Below are positions 16,573-28,766 of a stretch of 64,000 nucleotides of DNA, in pieces. The notes beneath the pieces were generated by a model. That model was not told where the DNA came from and did not search any database. It saw only the letters and a program-made list of their open reading frames with translations. The translations under genes and the position numbers were made by a program. Position 1 is the first letter of the stretch. Each line of letters opens with the position of its first letter. The stretch is from Pseudomonas migulae (GTDB lineage Bacteria; Pseudomonadota; Gammaproteobacteria; Pseudomonadales; Pseudomonadaceae), in NCBI RefSeq assembly GCF_024169315.1, contig NZ_JALJWR010000001.1, forward strand, positions 2,687,501 through 2,751,500, in the 5' to 3' direction.

Positions 16573-18981
16573 ATGAGCACTGATGGTGCTTTGAGTCGAA
16601 GCCGCCTTTTGCCGAGCCTGCTCGGCATTCTGCTTCTGCTAATGGGCCTTGCCATGCTGGCAGGCGGGATCAAGCTACTCATGCTCGGCGGCTCGCTGTA
16701 TTACCTGCTGGCCGGTATCGGCCTGGCGTTGACGGGTGTGCTGCTGATTCTGGCCCGCCGCGTTGCGCTGGGCCTCTACGCACTGGTGCTGTTCGCCAGT
16801 ACCGTGTGGGCCCTGTGGGAAGTCGGCCTGGACTGGTGGCAACTGGTGCCGCGTCTGGCCATGTTGTTCGCGCTCGGCCTCGTCATGTTGCTGCCATGGT
16901 TCCGTCGCCCGCTGCTGATCACCGGCCCGGCGCCGATGGGCACTGGCGCGCTGAGCGTCGCCGTGGTGATCGCAGGTGTTGCCGCACTGGCCAGCCAGTT
17001 CACCAACCCCGGTGAAATCAAAGGCCAACTGGACCGCGACAGCGTGCCGGGCATGACCAACACCGCCCCGGCCATGCCCGACGGCGACTGGAATTCCTAT
17101 GGCCGCAGCGCCCACGGTGATCGTTACTCGCCGCTGGCGCAGATCACCCCGCAGAACGTGAACAAGCTCGTTCCGGCCTGGACCTACCGCACCGGCGACC
17201 TGCCGGGGCCGAACGATCCTGGGGAAACCACTGCCGAAAACACCCCGCTGAAAGTCAACGGCATGCTGTATGTGTGCACGCCGCACAGCCAGGTGATCGC
17301 GCTGGACCCGGACACAGGCAAGGAAATCTGGCGTTTCGATCCGAAGCTCTCCACGCAGAACGCGGCGAACTTCAAGGGTTGGGCGCACATGACCTGCCGT
17401 GGCGTGACCTATCACGATGACGCCGTTTATGCGTCCGAGCAAAGCCCGACCGGCAGCGCCAATGCGCCTGTCGCCAGCGTCTGCCCGCGCCGTATCTTCC
17501 TGCCAACCGCCGACACCCGTCTGATCGCCCTGAACGCCGACACCGGCAAGATGTGCGAAGACTTCGGCAACGGTGGCCAGGTCGACCTGACCGCCAACAT
17601 CGGCGGCTTCAATGCCGGCGGTTACTACTCCACTTCGCCACCGGCCGTGACCAAAGACCTGGTGGTGATTGGCGGCCATGTAACCGATAACGTCTCCACG
17701 GATGAGCCAAGCGGCGTGATCCGCGCGTTCGACGTGCACACCGGCAAACTGGTGTGGAACTGGGACAGCGGCAACCCCGACGACACCACGCCGATTGCCG
17801 AAGGCAAGGTCTACACCCGCAACTCGCCGAACATGTGGTCCATGTTCGCCGTCGACGAAAAACTCGGCATGCTCTACCTGCCGATGGGCAACCAGACCCC
17901 GGACCAGTTCGGTGGTGCTCGCACCCCTGAATCGGAATTGCACGCCGCCGGCCTCACCGCCCTCGACATCGCAACCGGCCAGGTGCGCTGGCACATGCAG
18001 TTCACCCACCATGACCTGTGGGACATGGACGTCGGTGGCCAGCCAACCCTGATGGACCTGAAAACCGCTGACGGCGTGAAGCCGGCGGTGCTCGCGTCCA
18101 CCAAGCAAGGCAGCATCTACGTGCTGGATCGCAGCACCGGCCAACCGATCGTGCCGATCAACGAAGTGCCGGTGCCACAAGGCGCTGTCGAAGGTGATCA
18201 CACATCACCGACCCAACCGAAATCCGACCTCAACCTGATGCCGCCGCCGCTGCAAGAACGCGACATGTGGGGCGTCACCCCGTTCGACCAACTGATCTGC
18301 CGGATCGACTTCAAATCCATGCGCTACGACGGCCCGTTCACCCCGCCGTCGCTGCAGGGTTCGATCGTTTACCCGGGCAACTTCGGTGTGTTCGACTGGG
18401 GCGGTATCTCGGTTGATCCGGTGCGCCAGATCGCTTTCGTGAACCCGAGCTACATGGCGTTCAAATCGAAGATGATCCCGGCTGCCGAAATCGCGGCCCA
18501 AGGCCCGCGCAAAAGCGAAACCGAAGGCGTGCAGCCGAACAAAGGCGCGCCGTACGGCGTGGTCCTCGAAGCGTTGCTGTCGCCAATGGGCCTGCCGTGC
18601 CAGGCGCCAGCCTGGGGTTACGTGGCTGCGATCGATCTGACCACCCACAAAACCCTCTGGAAACACAAGAACGGCACCGTGCGCGACAGCTCGCCGGTTC
18701 CGATCCCGCTGAGCATGGGCGTGCCTAGCCTGGGCGGCACGTTCACCACCGCCGGTGGCGTGGGTTTCCTCAGCGGCACCCTCGACCAGTACCTGCGTGC
18801 CTACGACGTGAAAAACGGCAAGCAGCTGTGGGAAGGTCGCCTGCCAGCAGGCGCTCAAACCACACCGATGACCTACACCGGCAAGGACGGCAAGCAATAC
18901 GTGCTCGTCGTGGCGGGCGGTCACGGTTCGCTGGGCACCAAGCAAGGTGACTATGTGATTGCGTACAAACTGTCCGAGTAA
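16573..18981 (+). CDS. gcd: Membrane-bound PQQ-dependent glucose dehydrogenase
   Basis: 802 aa. Oxidises glucose to gluconolactone in the periplasm and passes electrons to ubiquinone; in pseudomonads this starts the gluconate/2-ketogluconate pathway and acidifies the medium. About five N-terminal membrane helices (residues 11-120) precede an eight-bladed propeller dehydrogenase domain starting near DGDWNSYGRSAHGDRYSPL. Quinoprotein signatures include PANFKGWAHMTCRGV and HHDLWDMDVGGQPTL. Usual length for the family. It lies downstream of oprB, separated by a REP pair and a promoter-sized gap, so it may have its own promoter. Confidence 0.95.
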   Translation: MSTDGALSRSRLLPSLLGILLLLMGLAMLAGGIKLLMLGGSLYYLLAGIGLALTGVLLILARRVALGLYALVLFASTVWALWEVGLDWWQLVPRLAMLFALGLVMLLPWFRRPLLITGPAPMGTGALSVAVVIAGVAALASQFTNPGEIKGQLDRDSVPGMTNTAPAMPDGDWNSYGRSAHGDRYSPLAQITPQNVNKLVPAWTYRTGDLPGPNDPGETTAENTPLKVNGMLYVCTPHSQVIALDPDTGKEIWRFDPKLSTQNAANFKGWAHMTCRGVTYHDDAVYASEQSPTGSANAPVASVCPRRIFLPTADTRLIALNADTGKMCEDFGNGGQVDLTANIGGFNAGGYYSTSPPAVTKDLVVIGGHVTDNVSTDEPSGVIRAFDVHTGKLVWNWDSGNPDDTTPIAEGKVYTRNSPNMWSMFAVDEKLGMLYLPMGNQTPDQFGGARTPESELHAAGLTALDIATGQVRWHMQFTHHDLWDMDVGGQPTLMDLKTADGVKPAVLASTKQGSIYVLDRSTGQPIVPINEVPVPQGAVEGDHTSPTQPKSDLNLMPPPLQERDMWGVTPFDQLICRIDFKSMRYDGPFTPPSLQGSIVYPGNFGVFDWGGISVDPVRQIAFVNPSYMAFKSKMIPAAEIAAQGPRKSETEGVQPNKGAPYGVVLEALLSPMGLPCQAPAWGYVAAIDLTTHKTLWKHKNGTVRDSSPVPIPLSMGVPSLGGTFTTAGGVGFLSGTLDQYLRAYDVKNGKQLWEGRLPAGAQTTPMTYTGKDGKQYVLVVAGGHGSLGTKQGDYVIAYKLSE

Positions 18982-19001
18982 GTTTTAGCGGCAGTAAAAA
19001 G

Positions 19002-19034
19002 AAAGGCGACTCCTGTGAAGGGGTCGCCTTTTTT
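19002..19034 (+). terminator. Intrinsic terminator of gcd
   Basis: AAAGGCGAC stem pairing with GTCGCCTTT, followed by a T run, 20 bases after the gcd stop codon. Confidence 0.85.
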
Positions 19035-19067
19035 GTGGCTGAGGTGATGAATGAAATCCTGGGCAAA

Positions 19068-19091
19068 AAAAAACCGCCGAAGCGGTTTTTT
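19068..19091. terminator. Bidirectional intrinsic terminator, gcd/yqfO
   Basis: AAAAAACCGC and its exact complement GCGGTTTTTT around a 4-base loop; the A and T tracts let it serve the minus-strand yqfO transcript as well. Confidence 0.8.
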
Positions 19092-19109
19092 CATGACGAC
19101 GGCAGAGGA

Positions 19110-19421
19110 TCAAAAATCCTCCAGTCGCCACACTTCGTAAGCCGGTGTCTCGTAGGGATGGCTCTGTTTCAAAGCCGCCACCACCGACTGGATCAACTCA
19201 TCCGCCACCACCAGCTCAACCTTCCATTCCTCAACCTGCTCGACCTGCCCTGCTTCGCCAATGAACGGCTGACTGCCGTCCAATGGGCGAAACTGGCCTC
19301 GGCCCAACACCTGCCAAGCGCAGTGATCGTAAGCCCCGATCCGCCCGCCACCGGCAGCGAATACGGAGCTCTTGACCCTTTCGACATGGCTGTCGGGAAC
19401 AAAAAAGCTGAGCTTGTACAC
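19110..19421 (-). CDS. YqfO/NIF3-like domain protein
   Basis: 103-aa protein matching the small insert-like domain of NIF3/YqfO proteins as a free-standing gene (MYKLSFFVPDSHVERVKSSVF, GAGRIGAYDHCAW-like GGGRIGAYDHCAWQVLG, SHPYETPAYEVWRLEDF). The fold is PII-like; the cellular role is unknown. The start is a GTG five bases after the purL stop, so it is co-transcribed and probably coupled with purL. Confidence 0.85.
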   Translation of the reverse strand: MYKLSFFVPDSHVERVKSSVFAAGGGRIGAYDHCAWQVLGRGQFRPLDGSQPFIGEAGQVEQVEEWKVELVVADELIQSVVAALKQSHPYETPAYEVWRLEDF

Positions 19422-19426
19422 GGCGC

Positions 19427-22400
19427 TTAGTTAACCCACACGCGAGCATTACGGAACATACGCATCCACGGTGCGTCTTCGTTCCAGTCTTCCGAACGCC
19501 ACGAGTTCTGCACGGCGCGGAACACACGTTCCGGGTGCGGCATCATGATCGTTACGCGACCGTCGCGGCTGGTCAAACCGGTGATGCCGCGCGGCGAACC
19601 GTTCGGGTTGGCCGGGTAGGTCTCGGTGACCTTGCCGTGGTTGTCGACAAAACGCATCGCCACGCAACCCGACAGATCGGCTTCCAGCAACGCTTCTTCG
19701 CTTTCGAACTCGGCATGACCTTCACCGTGTGCGATGGCGATCGGCATGCGCGAACCGGCCATGCCCTGCAGGAAGATCGAGTTCGATTCCTGGACCTGAA
19801 CCATCGCCACGCGAGCTTCGAACTGCTCGGAACGGTTACGCACGAAGTGCGGCCAGAACTCGCTGCCCGGGATCAGCTCGTGCAGGTTGGACATCATCTG
19901 GCAACCGTTGCACACGCCGAGGGTGAAGCTGTCGTTGCGTTCGAAGAAGCCCTGGAAGGCATCGCGAGCACGGCTGTTGAACAGCGCGGACTTGGCCCAG
20001 CCTTCGCCGGCACCCAGTACGTCGCCGTAGGAGAAACCGCCGCAAGCAACCATGCCCTTGAAGTCGTTCAGGTCGACACGGCCGGCCAGAATGTCGCTCA
20101 TGTGCACGTCGATCGCGTTGAAACCGGCGCGGTCGAACGCGGCCGCCATTTCCACCTGACCGTTGACGCCCTGCTCACGCAGCACGGCAACCTGTGGGCG
20201 GATGCCTTTCTTGATGTAAGGCGCGGCGACGTCCTGGTTGACGTCGTAGCTCAGCTTGACGCTCAGGCCCGGGTTGTCTTCTTCCAGCAGCACGTCGAAC
20301 TCTTGTTCGGCGCAGTCGGCGTTATCGCGCAGACGCTGGATCTGGTAGCTGGTTTCAGCCCACTGACGTTGCAGCAGACGACGCTGACCTTCGAACACGG
20401 TTTCGCCGTTGAAGGTGATGCCGATTTCGCCGTTGTTCATCGGCTGACCGATCACCGACACGCAGTCGCCCAGGCCAGCAGCGCTGAATTGCGCGAGGAT
20501 GTCCGGGGTGGCGTCCTGACGAACCTGGATCACCGCGCCCAGTTCTTCGTTGAACAGGATCGCGGCGATGTCGGCGGAGGTTTCTGCCAGGCCGTCGAGG
20601 TTCAGGCTCAGACCGCAGTGGCCGGCGAAAGCCATTTCCACAACGCTGGTCAGCAGGCCACCGTCGGAACGGTCGTGGTACGCCAGCAGGTGACCGTCGG
20701 CGTTGAGGCCCTGGATCACCGCGAAGAAGGCCTTGAGGTCTTCGGCATCATCGACGTCCGGCGCCTGCGAGCCGAGCTTGCCGTGAACCTGGGCCAGGAT
20801 CGAGGCGCCCATGCGGTTCTGACCGCGACCGAGGTCGATCAGGATCAGGTCGGTGGTGCCCTTGTCCATGCGCAGTTGCGGGGTCATGGTCTGACGGATG
20901 TCAGCCACTGGCGCGAAACCGGTCACGATCAGGGACATCGGCGAGGTGACAGTCTTGTCTTCGCCGTTGTCGTTCCAGCGTGTGGCCATGGACATGGAGT
21001 CCTTGCCCACCGGAATGGTGATACCCAGATCAGGGCACAGTTCCATGCCGACCGCTTTCACGGTGTCGTACAGACGCGCGTCTTCACCCGGGTGACCGGC
21101 GGCGGACATCCAGTTCGCCGACAACTTGATGTCGGAGATCTTGTTGATGCGCGAAGCCGCGATGTTGGTCAGGGTTTCGCCGATGGCCATGCGGCCCGAC
21201 GCCGGAGCGTCCAGCAGTGCCAGCGGAGTACGCTCGCCCATGGCCATGGCTTCACCGGTGTAGACATCGAAGCTGGTGGCGGTGACGGCAACGTCGGCCA
21301 CCGGAACCTGCCACGGGCCGACCATCTGGTCACGGGCCACGAGGCCGGTGATGGTGCGGTCGCCGATGGTGATCAGGAAGCTTTTGCTGGCCACGGCCGG
21401 GTGATGCAGAACCCGTTCGACGCAGTCTGCAATTTCCAGCGTGCTTGGATCGAAATCGTCGCCCAGCTCGTTTTCACGAACGGCCGAACGGTGCATGCGC
21501 GGGGCTTTGCCCAGCAGCACTTCCAGCGGCATGTCCACCGGGCTGTTGCCGAAGTGACTGTCGGTGACCGTCAGTTGCGGCTCGGCAGTGGCTTCGCCGA
21601 CGACGGCAAACGGGCAGCGCTCGCGTTCGCAGATCGCCTGGAAGCGTTCGAAGTCTTCCGGGCCGACCGCCAGAACGTAGCGTTCCTGGGATTCGTTACT
21701 CCAGATTTCGTGCGGGGCCATGCCCGGCTCGTCGTTTGGAATGTTGCGCAGTTCGAAGCGACCGCCACGGTTGCCGTCGTTCACCAGTTCCGGGAACGCG
21801 TTGGACAGACCGCCCGCGCCGACGTCGTGGATGAAGCTGATCGGGTTCTTGTCACCCAGCTGCCAGCAACGGTCGATGACTTCCTGGCAGCGACGTTCCA
21901 TCTCAGGGTTTTCGCGCTGTACGGATGCGAAGTCCAGGTCAGCCGAGCTGGTGCCGGTGGCCATGGAGGAAGCCGCGCCGCCGCCCAGGCCGATCAACAT
22001 CGCCGGGCCGCCGAGCACGATCAGCTTGGAGCCGACGGTGATCTCGCCTTTCTGTACGTGTTCGGCACGGATGTTACCCATGCCGCCGGCCAGCATGATC
22101 GGCTTGTGGTAGCCACGAACTTCGTCGCCACGCGGGGTGGTGATCGACTGTTCGAAGGTACGGAAGTAACCGGTCAGGGCTGGACGACCGAATTCGTTGT
22201 TGAACGCGGCGCCACCCAGTGGGCCTTCGATCATGATGTCCAGCGCAGTGACGATGCGCTCAGGCTTGCCGTACGGCACTTCCCACGGCTGTTCGAAGCC
22301 AGGGATCTGCAGGTTCGAAACGGTGAAACCGGTCAGGCCGGCCTTTGGCTTGGCGCCACGACCGGTAGCGCCTTCATCGCGAATCTCGCCGCCACTGCCG

Positions 22401-23323
22401 GTGGATGCGCCCGGGAACGGGGCAATCGCGGTCGGGTGGTTGTGGGTCTCGACTTTCATCAGGATGTGCACCGGTTCCTGCACCGCGCCGTACTGGCGGG
22501 TTTCAGGGTCCGGGAAGAAGCGACCGGCAACGTTACCGACGATCACCGAAGCGTTGTCCTTGTAAGCGGACAGAACGCCTTCGCTGTGCATCTGGTAAGT
22601 GTTCTTGATCATGCCGAACAGGCTTTTTTCCTGGCTCTGACCGTCGATGTCCCAACTGGCGTTGAAGATCTTGTGACGGCAGTGCTCGGAGTTCGCCTGG
22701 GCGAACATCATCAGTTCGATGTCGTGCGGATTGCGCTTCAAACCAACGAAGGCGTTGACCAGGTAGTCGATCTCGTCTTCGGCCAGGGCCAGGCCCAGCT
22801 CGGTGTTGGCTTTTTCCAGCGCGGCACGGCCGCCACCCAGCACGTCGATCGCGGTCAGCGGCTTCGGCTCGGCATGGCTGAACAGGCCGGCGGCTTGTTC
22901 AAGGTTGCCGAGGACGATCTGCGTCATGCGGTCGTGCAGTACGTCAGAGACCAGCTGCGCCTCGGCGTCGCTGAGCTGACCGGTCACGTAGAACGCGATG
23001 CCGCGCTCCAGGCGCTGGATCTTGCTCAGGCCGCAATTGCGAGCGATGTCACTGGCTTTGCTGGACCACGGCGAGATGGTGCCGAAACGCGGCAACACCA
23101 GGAACAGGCGACCGGTCGGCTCTTGTACCGGAACGCTTGGACCGTACTTCAGAAGGCGCGCGAGCACCTGCTGTTCGTCGCCGGTCAGGACGCCGGTAAC
23201 TTCGGCGAAGTGAGCGAATTCAGCATACAAGCCACTGACAGCCGGAACCTTCTGGCTCAGTTGCTCAAGGAGTTTGCTGTGGCGAAAGGCAGAAAGGGCA
23301 GGAGCGCCGCGCAGGATCAACAT
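19427..23323 (-). CDS. purL: Phosphoribosylformylglycinamidine synthase
   Basis: 1298 aa, the large single-chain gamma-proteobacterial form. Converts FGAR, glutamine and ATP to FGAM in purine synthesis. In order: N-terminal PurS-like domain, linker, two AIR-synthase-like halves ([61 protein letters not shown]), and a C-terminal class I glutaminase with nucleophile Cys in [12 protein letters not shown] and the catalytic His/Glu in PHPERVFR. Start ATG follows the family pattern ([11 protein letters not shown]). A long antisense frame covers it but has no protein-like features. Confidence 0.97.
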   Translation of the reverse strand: MLILRGAPALSAFRHSKLLEQLSQKVPAVSGLYAEFAHFAEVTGVLTGDEQQVLARLLKYGPSVPVQEPTGRLFLVLPRFGTISPWSSKASDIARNCGLSKIQRLERGIAFYVTGQLSDAEAQLVSDVLHDRMTQIVLGNLEQAAGLFSHAEPKPLTAIDVLGGGRAALEKANTELGLALAEDEIDYLVNAFVGLKRNPHDIELMMFAQANSEHCRHKIFNASWDIDGQSQEKSLFGMIKNTYQMHSEGVLSAYKDNASVIVGNVAGRFFPDPETRQYGAVQEPVHILMKVETHNHPTAIAPFPGASTGSGGEIRDEGATGRGAKPKAGLTGFTVSNLQIPGFEQPWEVPYGKPERIVTALDIMIEGPLGGAAFNNEFGRPALTGYFRTFEQSITTPRGDEVRGYHKPIMLAGGMGNIRAEHVQKGEITVGSKLIVLGGPAMLIGLGGGAASSMATGTSSADLDFASVQRENPEMERRCQEVIDRCWQLGDKNPISFIHDVGAGGLSNAFPELVNDGNRGGRFELRNIPNDEPGMAPHEIWSNESQERYVLAVGPEDFERFQAICERERCPFAVVGEATAEPQLTVTDSHFGNSPVDMPLEVLLGKAPRMHRSAVRENELGDDFDPSTLEIADCVERVLHHPAVASKSFLITIGDRTITGLVARDQMVGPWQVPVADVAVTATSFDVYTGEAMAMGERTPLALLDAPASGRMAIGETLTNIAASRINKISDIKLSANWMSAAGHPGEDARLYDTVKAVGMELCPDLGITIPVGKDSMSMATRWNDNGEDKTVTSPMSLIVTGFAPVADIRQTMTPQLRMDKGTTDLILIDLGRGQNRMGASILAQVHGKLGSQAPDVDDAEDLKAFFAVIQGLNADGHLLAYHDRSDGGLLTSVVEMAFAGHCGLSLNLDGLAETSADIAAILFNEELGAVIQVRQDATPDILAQFSAAGLGDCVSVIGQPMNNGEIGITFNGETVFEGQRRLLQRQWAETSYQIQRLRDNADCAEQEFDVLLEEDNPGLSVKLSYDVNQDVAAPYIKKGIRPQVAVLREQGVNGQVEMAAAFDRAGFNAIDVHMSDILAGRVDLNDFKGMVACGGFSYGDVLGAGEGWAKSALFNSRARDAFQGFFERNDSFTLGVCNGCQMMSNLHELIPGSEFWPHFVRNRSEQFEARVAMVQVQESNSIFLQGMAGSRMPIAIAHGEGHAEFESEEALLEADLSGCVAMRFVDNHGKVTETYPANPNGSPRGITGLTSRDGRVTIMMPHPERVFRAVQNSWRSEDWNEDAPWMRMFRNARVWVN

Positions 23324-23372
23324 CTTCGGGACAGCCTCGGGAAGGGGTGTGCTTTGAGGCCGTGCATTCTAG

Positions 23373-25058
<1,686 letters not shown>

Positions 25059-25081
25059 ATTTTCGCTGTCTTCAAAGACGC

Positions 25082-25173
25082 CTTCGCGGGCAAGCCTCGC
25101 TCCTACAGGTCCGTGTTGTGCCGCAATATTGCGTACGACACCGGCCCTGTAGGAGCGAGGCTTGCCCGCGAAG
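25082..25173. repeat. Inverted pair of REP repeats between mltF and pdxJ
   Basis: Exact inverted copies of CTGTAGGAGCGAGGCTTGCC...CGAAG separated by about 38 bases, between convergent mltF and pdxJ, where they may also serve as the transcript end. Confidence 0.88.
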
Positions 25174-25187
25174 GATGCGCCTCGGTC

Positions 25188-25934
25188 TTAGCCCTTCAAC
25201 GCTGCAGCCAGAATCAGCGCCTTCATTTCCGACACCGCCGACTTGAACCCGACAAACAACGCATGCGCCACCAGCGCGTGGCCGATGTTCAGTTCATTGA
25301 TACCCTTGATCGCAGCGACCGCCTCTACGTTGTGATAGTGCAAACCGTGGCCCGCATTGACGATCAACCCCTGGGCCAGACCAAACGCCACACCATCGGC
25401 AACACGCTTGAGCTCTTCAGCCACTTCCGTCGGCGTCTCGGCGTCCGCGTAACGACCGGTGTGCAGCTCGATGGCCGGCGCGCCAACACGACGGGAAGCT
25501 TCGATCTGCCGCTCGTCAGCATCGATGAACAGCGACACTTCGCAACCGATCTTCGCCAGGCGATCCACCGCGGCCTTGATCCGTGCTTCCTGCCCCGCCA
25601 CGTCCAGACCGCCTTCGGTGGTCAGTTCCTGACGGGTTTCCGGGACCAGGCAAATGTGCGCCGGACGGATGCGTTCGGCGAACGCCATCATTTCTTCGGT
25701 GACGCCCATTTCGAAGTTCATGCGGGTTTGCAGCACATCCTTGAGCAGTAGCACATCGCGCTCCTGGATGTGCCGGCGGTCTTCGCGCAAATGCACAGTG
25801 ATGCCATCAGCGCCCGCCTCTTCCGCGTCCAGTGCTGCCTTGACCGGATCGGGATAGCGAGTGCCCCGGGCCTGACGCAGGGTGGCAACGTGGTCGATGT
25901 TCACGCCAAGAAGAATGCGATTGCTGGTGGTCAC
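25188..25934 (-). CDS. pdxJ: Pyridoxine 5'-phosphate synthase
   Basis: 248 aa from a GTG at 25934 preceded by TCTGGAG at good spacing; an ATG further upstream would add 31 residues without family similarity. Condenses 1-deoxy-D-xylulose 5-phosphate with aminoacetone 3-phosphate. Seen: [32 protein letters not shown] with catalytic residues, [17 protein letters not shown], and [15 protein letters not shown] near the C terminus. In pseudomonads it follows recO at the end of the lepA-lepB-rnc-era-recO cluster, as here, but a palindromic repeat now separates it from recO. Confidence 0.95.
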   Translation of the reverse strand: MTTSNRILLGVNIDHVATLRQARGTRYPDPVKAALDAEEAGADGITVHLREDRRHIQERDVLLLKDVLQTRMNFEMGVTEEMMAFAERIRPAHICLVPETRQELTTEGGLDVAGQEARIKAAVDRLAKIGCEVSLFIDADERQIEASRRVGAPAIELHTGRYADAETPTEVAEELKRVADGVAFGLAQGLIVNAGHGLHYHNVEAVAAIKGINELNIGHALVAHALFVGFKSAVSEMKALILAAALKG

Positions 25935-25985
25935 GGAAGCGCTCCAGAAGAAGAGAAAGTTCGGTGCACAGCATACACGGGGAGA

Positions 25986-26144
25986 TAGGGTCTGTTGACG
26001 CTTGGTGACGGCCGCGTTGCGGGCCAACGTGCGCGAGGCTGCGTTGCGGGATTTGCTAAGGGGACACCATTAGCGGCATCCCGCGCCTTGCGTCGCACAC
26101 GTTGACCCACAACGCGGCTCGCCACCAAGCATCAACAGACCCTA
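25986..26144. repeat. 159-bp near-perfect palindromic element, MITE-like
   Basis: The sequence beginning TAGGGTCTGTTGACGCTTGG at 25986 returns as an imperfect inverted copy ending at 26144 (arm TAGGGTCTGTTGATGCTTGG on the minus strand). The arms are ~66 bp with roughly ten differences, and an inner GCTAA/TTAGC stem lies around the centre. It contains no gene. Its right edge supplies the TAG stop codon of recO. Size, sharp ends and full hairpin form suggest a miniature mobile element or a large REP-like element; no target duplication is obvious. Confidence 0.75.
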
Positions 26145-26828
26145 CGGCTTTCGAAACAACTCTCTGGAAACCAGCGGACGACCGCCCAAGTGAACGGCCA
26201 ATGCCTGGCGCATCAAACGTTTGGCAGCGGACAATGCGCCGGGGGCCGACCAATCGGCATCGGCCATGGCCAACAGTTCGGTACCGTTGAACAGACCGGG
26301 TTGCAGCAGGTAGACCCGTTCGAGCCCTGCATCCACCTGCAAGCGGTAGAGGCCGTCCGGCGCGACAGGATCATCATGGATGTCGGTGGTCAGGGCGAAG
26401 CCGTAACCAAGATCATCGAGCAGACGCCATTCAAAAGAGCGCAACAACGGCTCCAGCGGACGCCCTTCGGCCAGCGCAAGCAACGTCGCAGCGTAGTGAT
26501 CGAAGACAGCGGGATGCGGGTCTTCGGAGGGCAACAGCCGGATCAGCAGTTCATTGAGATAGAGACCGCTGAACAGCGCCTCGCCGTTGAGCCAGGTAGA
26601 AACACCGGCGCTTTCCATGCGCCCGACATTCTTCAGCTCGCCCCGTCCACGGAACTCGACTTCCAACGGCACGAAGGGCCGCGCCAGCGTTCCGGCCTTG
26701 CCCCGCGCACTGCGCAACACCGCCCGCAGCCGACCTTGCGGCGTGAGGAAATCCACCAATGCGCTGTTTTCGCGGTAGGCGCGGGAGTGGAGGACGTAGG
26801 CGGGTTGGCCGATGGGGGGTTGAGACAT
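26142..26828 (-). CDS. recO: DNA repair protein RecO
   Basis: 228-aa recombination mediator that helps load RecA on SSB-coated DNA with RecR. N-terminal OB-fold signature ([36 protein letters not shown]) and a helical C-terminal part ([29 protein letters not shown]). ATG at 26828 chosen; a TTG at 26846 would add six residues. The stop codon TAG is the first codon of the palindromic element at 25986-26144, so the C-terminal end (SRELFRKP) may have been set by insertion of that element. Upstream is era. Confidence 0.92.
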   Translation of the reverse strand: MSQPPIGQPAYVLHSRAYRENSALVDFLTPQGRLRAVLRSARGKAGTLARPFVPLEVEFRGRGELKNVGRMESAGVSTWLNGEALFSGLYLNELLIRLLPSEDPHPAVFDHYAATLLALAEGRPLEPLLRSFEWRLLDDLGYGFALTTDIHDDPVAPDGLYRLQVDAGLERVYLLQPGLFNGTELLAMADADWSAPGALSAAKRLMRQALAVHLGGRPLVSRELFRKP

Positions 26829-26882
26829 GGAAGTCAGGGTTCTCAATGACGGAGCGCAGTTTTAAAAACAACCCAAAACCAA

Positions 26883-26972
26883 TGTGGGAGCGGGCTTGCT
26901 CGCGAAAGCGGTGTAACAGTCAACATCAATGCTGAATGTTACATCCTCTTCGCGAGCAAGCCCGCTCCCACA
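26883..26972. repeat. Inverted pair of REP repeats (TGTGGGAGCGGGCTTGCTCG type)
   Basis: TGTGGGAGCGGGCTTGCTCG and its inverted copy with a 40-base spacer, between recO and era. Confidence 0.85.
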
Positions 26973-26997
26973 GTAGATCTATATGCTGCCAAACGAT

Positions 26998-27900
26998 TTA
27001 CAGGTCGCCATAACCCAGCGAACGCAACGCGCGCTCGTCATCGGACCAACCGCCTTTCACTTTCACCCAGAGGTTGAGCATGATCTTGGAGTCGAACAGC
27101 AACTCCATGTCCTTGCGCGCCTCGGTACCGATGCGCTTGATGCGCTCGCCCTTGTCGCCAATGATGATTTTCTTCTGGCCATCGCGCTCGACGAGGATCA
27201 AGGCGTGAATGTGCAAGGTTTTACCCTGCTGCTTGAACTCTTCGATTTCCACGGTGATCTGGTACGGCAACTCCGCGCCCATCTGACGCATGATTTTCTC
27301 ACGTACCAGTTCAGCGGCGAGGAAGCGGCTGCTACGGTCGGTGATCTGGTCTTCCGGGAAGAAATGATCGTTTTCCGGCAGGTGCTCGGCGATCACCCGC
27401 TCCAGCGTCTCGAGGTTGTGCCCGTGCTGCGCCGAGATCGGCATGATCTGCGCGTTCGGCAGCTGTTCCTGCAACCAGGTCAGGTGCGGCATCAGCTCGG
27501 ATTTGTCTTCGATGCGGTCGGTCTTGTTCAGCGCCACGATCAACGGGCCGGTCACGTACTGGACGCGCTCGAGCACCATCTGGTCTTCGTCGGTCCACTT
27601 GGTGCGGTCAACCACGAAGATCACCACGTCGACGTCTTTCAACGCCGCCGAAGCAGTCTTGTTCATGTAGCGGTTCAAGGCCTTTTCGCCGCCCTTGTGC
27701 ATGCCCGGGGTGTCGACGTAGATCGCCTGCACGGCGCCTTCGGTCTTGATGCCCAGCATGTTGTGACGAGTGGTCTGCGGCTTGCGCGAGGTGATCGCCA
27801 GCTTCTGGCCGAGGATGTGGTTCAGCAGCGTGGACTTGCCCACGTTGGGACGGCCGACGATGGCAACATAGCCACAGCGTGTTGCGGTTGAATCAGTCAT
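26998..27900 (-). CDS. era: GTPase Era
   Basis: 300 aa. Ras-like GTPase needed for 30S ribosome maturation. P-loop GRPNVGKST, switch region [21 protein letters not shown] (ALNKTDRI), and a C-terminal KH RNA-binding domain ([19 protein letters not shown]...KVKGGW). The ATG at 27900 overlaps the rnc stop (ATGACTGA), giving coupled translation. Longer upstream starts exist but add non-conserved residues inside rnc. Confidence 0.96.
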   Translation of the reverse strand: MTDSTATRCGYVAIVGRPNVGKSTLLNHILGQKLAITSRKPQTTRHNMLGIKTEGAVQAIYVDTPGMHKGGEKALNRYMNKTASAALKDVDVVIFVVDRTKWTDEDQMVLERVQYVTGPLIVALNKTDRIEDKSELMPHLTWLQEQLPNAQIMPISAQHGHNLETLERVIAEHLPENDHFFPEDQITDRSSRFLAAELVREKIMRQMGAELPYQITVEIEEFKQQGKTLHIHALILVERDGQKKIIIGDKGERIKRIGTEARKDMELLFDSKIMLNLWVKVKGGWSDDERALRSLGYGDL

Positions 27901-28582
27901 TGCCATTCTCCACACCCAGGGCAATCAGTGCTGCGGCGGCCGCTACCTGTTCGGCAATACGACGACTCACACCCTGACCTCGGCTTTTTTCATTCAGTAA
28001 GGTGATTTCACATTCGACGAAGAACGTCCGGCAATGTGGCTCACCCTGGATATCCACCACTTCGTAACGCGGCAGCTCACAACCACGCGATTGCAGGAAT
28101 TCCTGCAAGCGGGTTTTTGGATCTTTGTTGGTGTCGACCAGCGTCAGGCCTTCGAACTCTCCGGCCAGCCAGGCCAGCACGCGCTCGCGAGCCACGTCCA
28201 TGCCGGCGTCCAGGTAGATCGCGCCAATCAGCGCTTCCAGGGCATCGGCCAGAATCGATTCGCGACGGAAGCCGCCGCTTTTCAATTCGCCGGAACCCAG
28301 TCGCAGGTATTCGCCCAGATCGAAACCGCGGGCCAGTACGGCCAGGGTCTCACCTTTCACCAACCGTGCGCGCAAACGCGACAACTGGCCTTCGCGGGCC
28401 AGCGGGAAGCGATCGAACAATGCCTCGCCAGCGACGAAGTTGAGGATGGCATCACCGAGGAATTCCAGGCGTTCGTTGTTGCGCCCGGCAAAGCTGCGGT
28501 GAGTCAGGGCCAGGACCATCAGTTCCTGGTCCTTGAAGGTGTAGCCGAGCTGACGCTCTAGACGGCTTAAGGAGACGCTCAC
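27893..28582 (-). CDS. rnc: Ribonuclease III
   Basis: 229 aa. Cleaves double-stranded RNA in rRNA processing and regulation. Catalytic signature [11 protein letters not shown], second acidic site [14 protein letters not shown], then a C-terminal double-stranded RNA-binding domain ([43 protein letters not shown]). The start is GTG with no clear ribosome-binding site of its own; a 29-codon frame with a better site ends on this GTG (see 28579-28668), so initiation may be coupled. It overlaps era. Confidence 0.96.
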   Translation of the reverse strand: MSVSLSRLERQLGYTFKDQELMVLALTHRSFAGRNNERLEFLGDAILNFVAGEALFDRFPLAREGQLSRLRARLVKGETLAVLARGFDLGEYLRLGSGELKSGGFRRESILADALEALIGAIYLDAGMDVARERVLAWLAGEFEGLTLVDTNKDPKTRLQEFLQSRGCELPRYEVVDIQGEPHCRTFFVECEITLLNEKSRGQGVSRRIAEQVAAAAALIALGVENGND

Positions 28583-28668
28583 GGTTTACCCACGCTGAGT
28601 TCGTGGCTGGATTCCACCGCCATCGCCGTGGTGCGGCGCAGGCTTGGGACAATTAACGCTGTGTTCAA
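28579..28668 (-). CDS. Possible 29-codon leader ORF coupled to rnc
   Basis: TTG-started frame ([20 protein letters not shown]...) with AGGA eight bases upstream; its TGA overlaps the rnc GTG as GTGA. Many pseudomonads carry a longer DUF4845 gene between lepB and rnc; that gene is not present here. I do not recognise this peptide. It could be a coupling leader, a remnant, or chance. Confidence 0.25.
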   Translation of the reverse strand: MNTALIVPSLRRTTAMAVESSHELSVGKP

Positions 28669-28736
28669 AAATTACGTCCTGAATATCATTGTTTTCATGC
28701 GTCTGGCGCCGATTGTGCCGGTTCCAGAAATGCATT

Positions 28737-28759
28737 CGGCGCTGTGTTCAACAGCGCCG
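28737..28759 (-). other. Hairpin between lepB and rnc
   Basis: Perfect 9-bp stem (CGGCGCTGT/ACAGCGCCG) with a 5-base loop, eight bases after the lepB stop. There is no T run. It could be an RNase III processing site or a transcript stabiliser in the rnc leader. Confidence 0.5.
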
Positions 28760-28766
28760 TGTGTGA

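Noticed and set aside
16675-18201. 508-codon frame antisense to gcd
   Set aside because: Shadow of a highly expressed gene; His/Arg/Val-rich with no recognisable motif.
26023-26253. Short frames inside the 159-bp palindrome
   Set aside because: They follow from the palindrome itself and lack ribosome sites.
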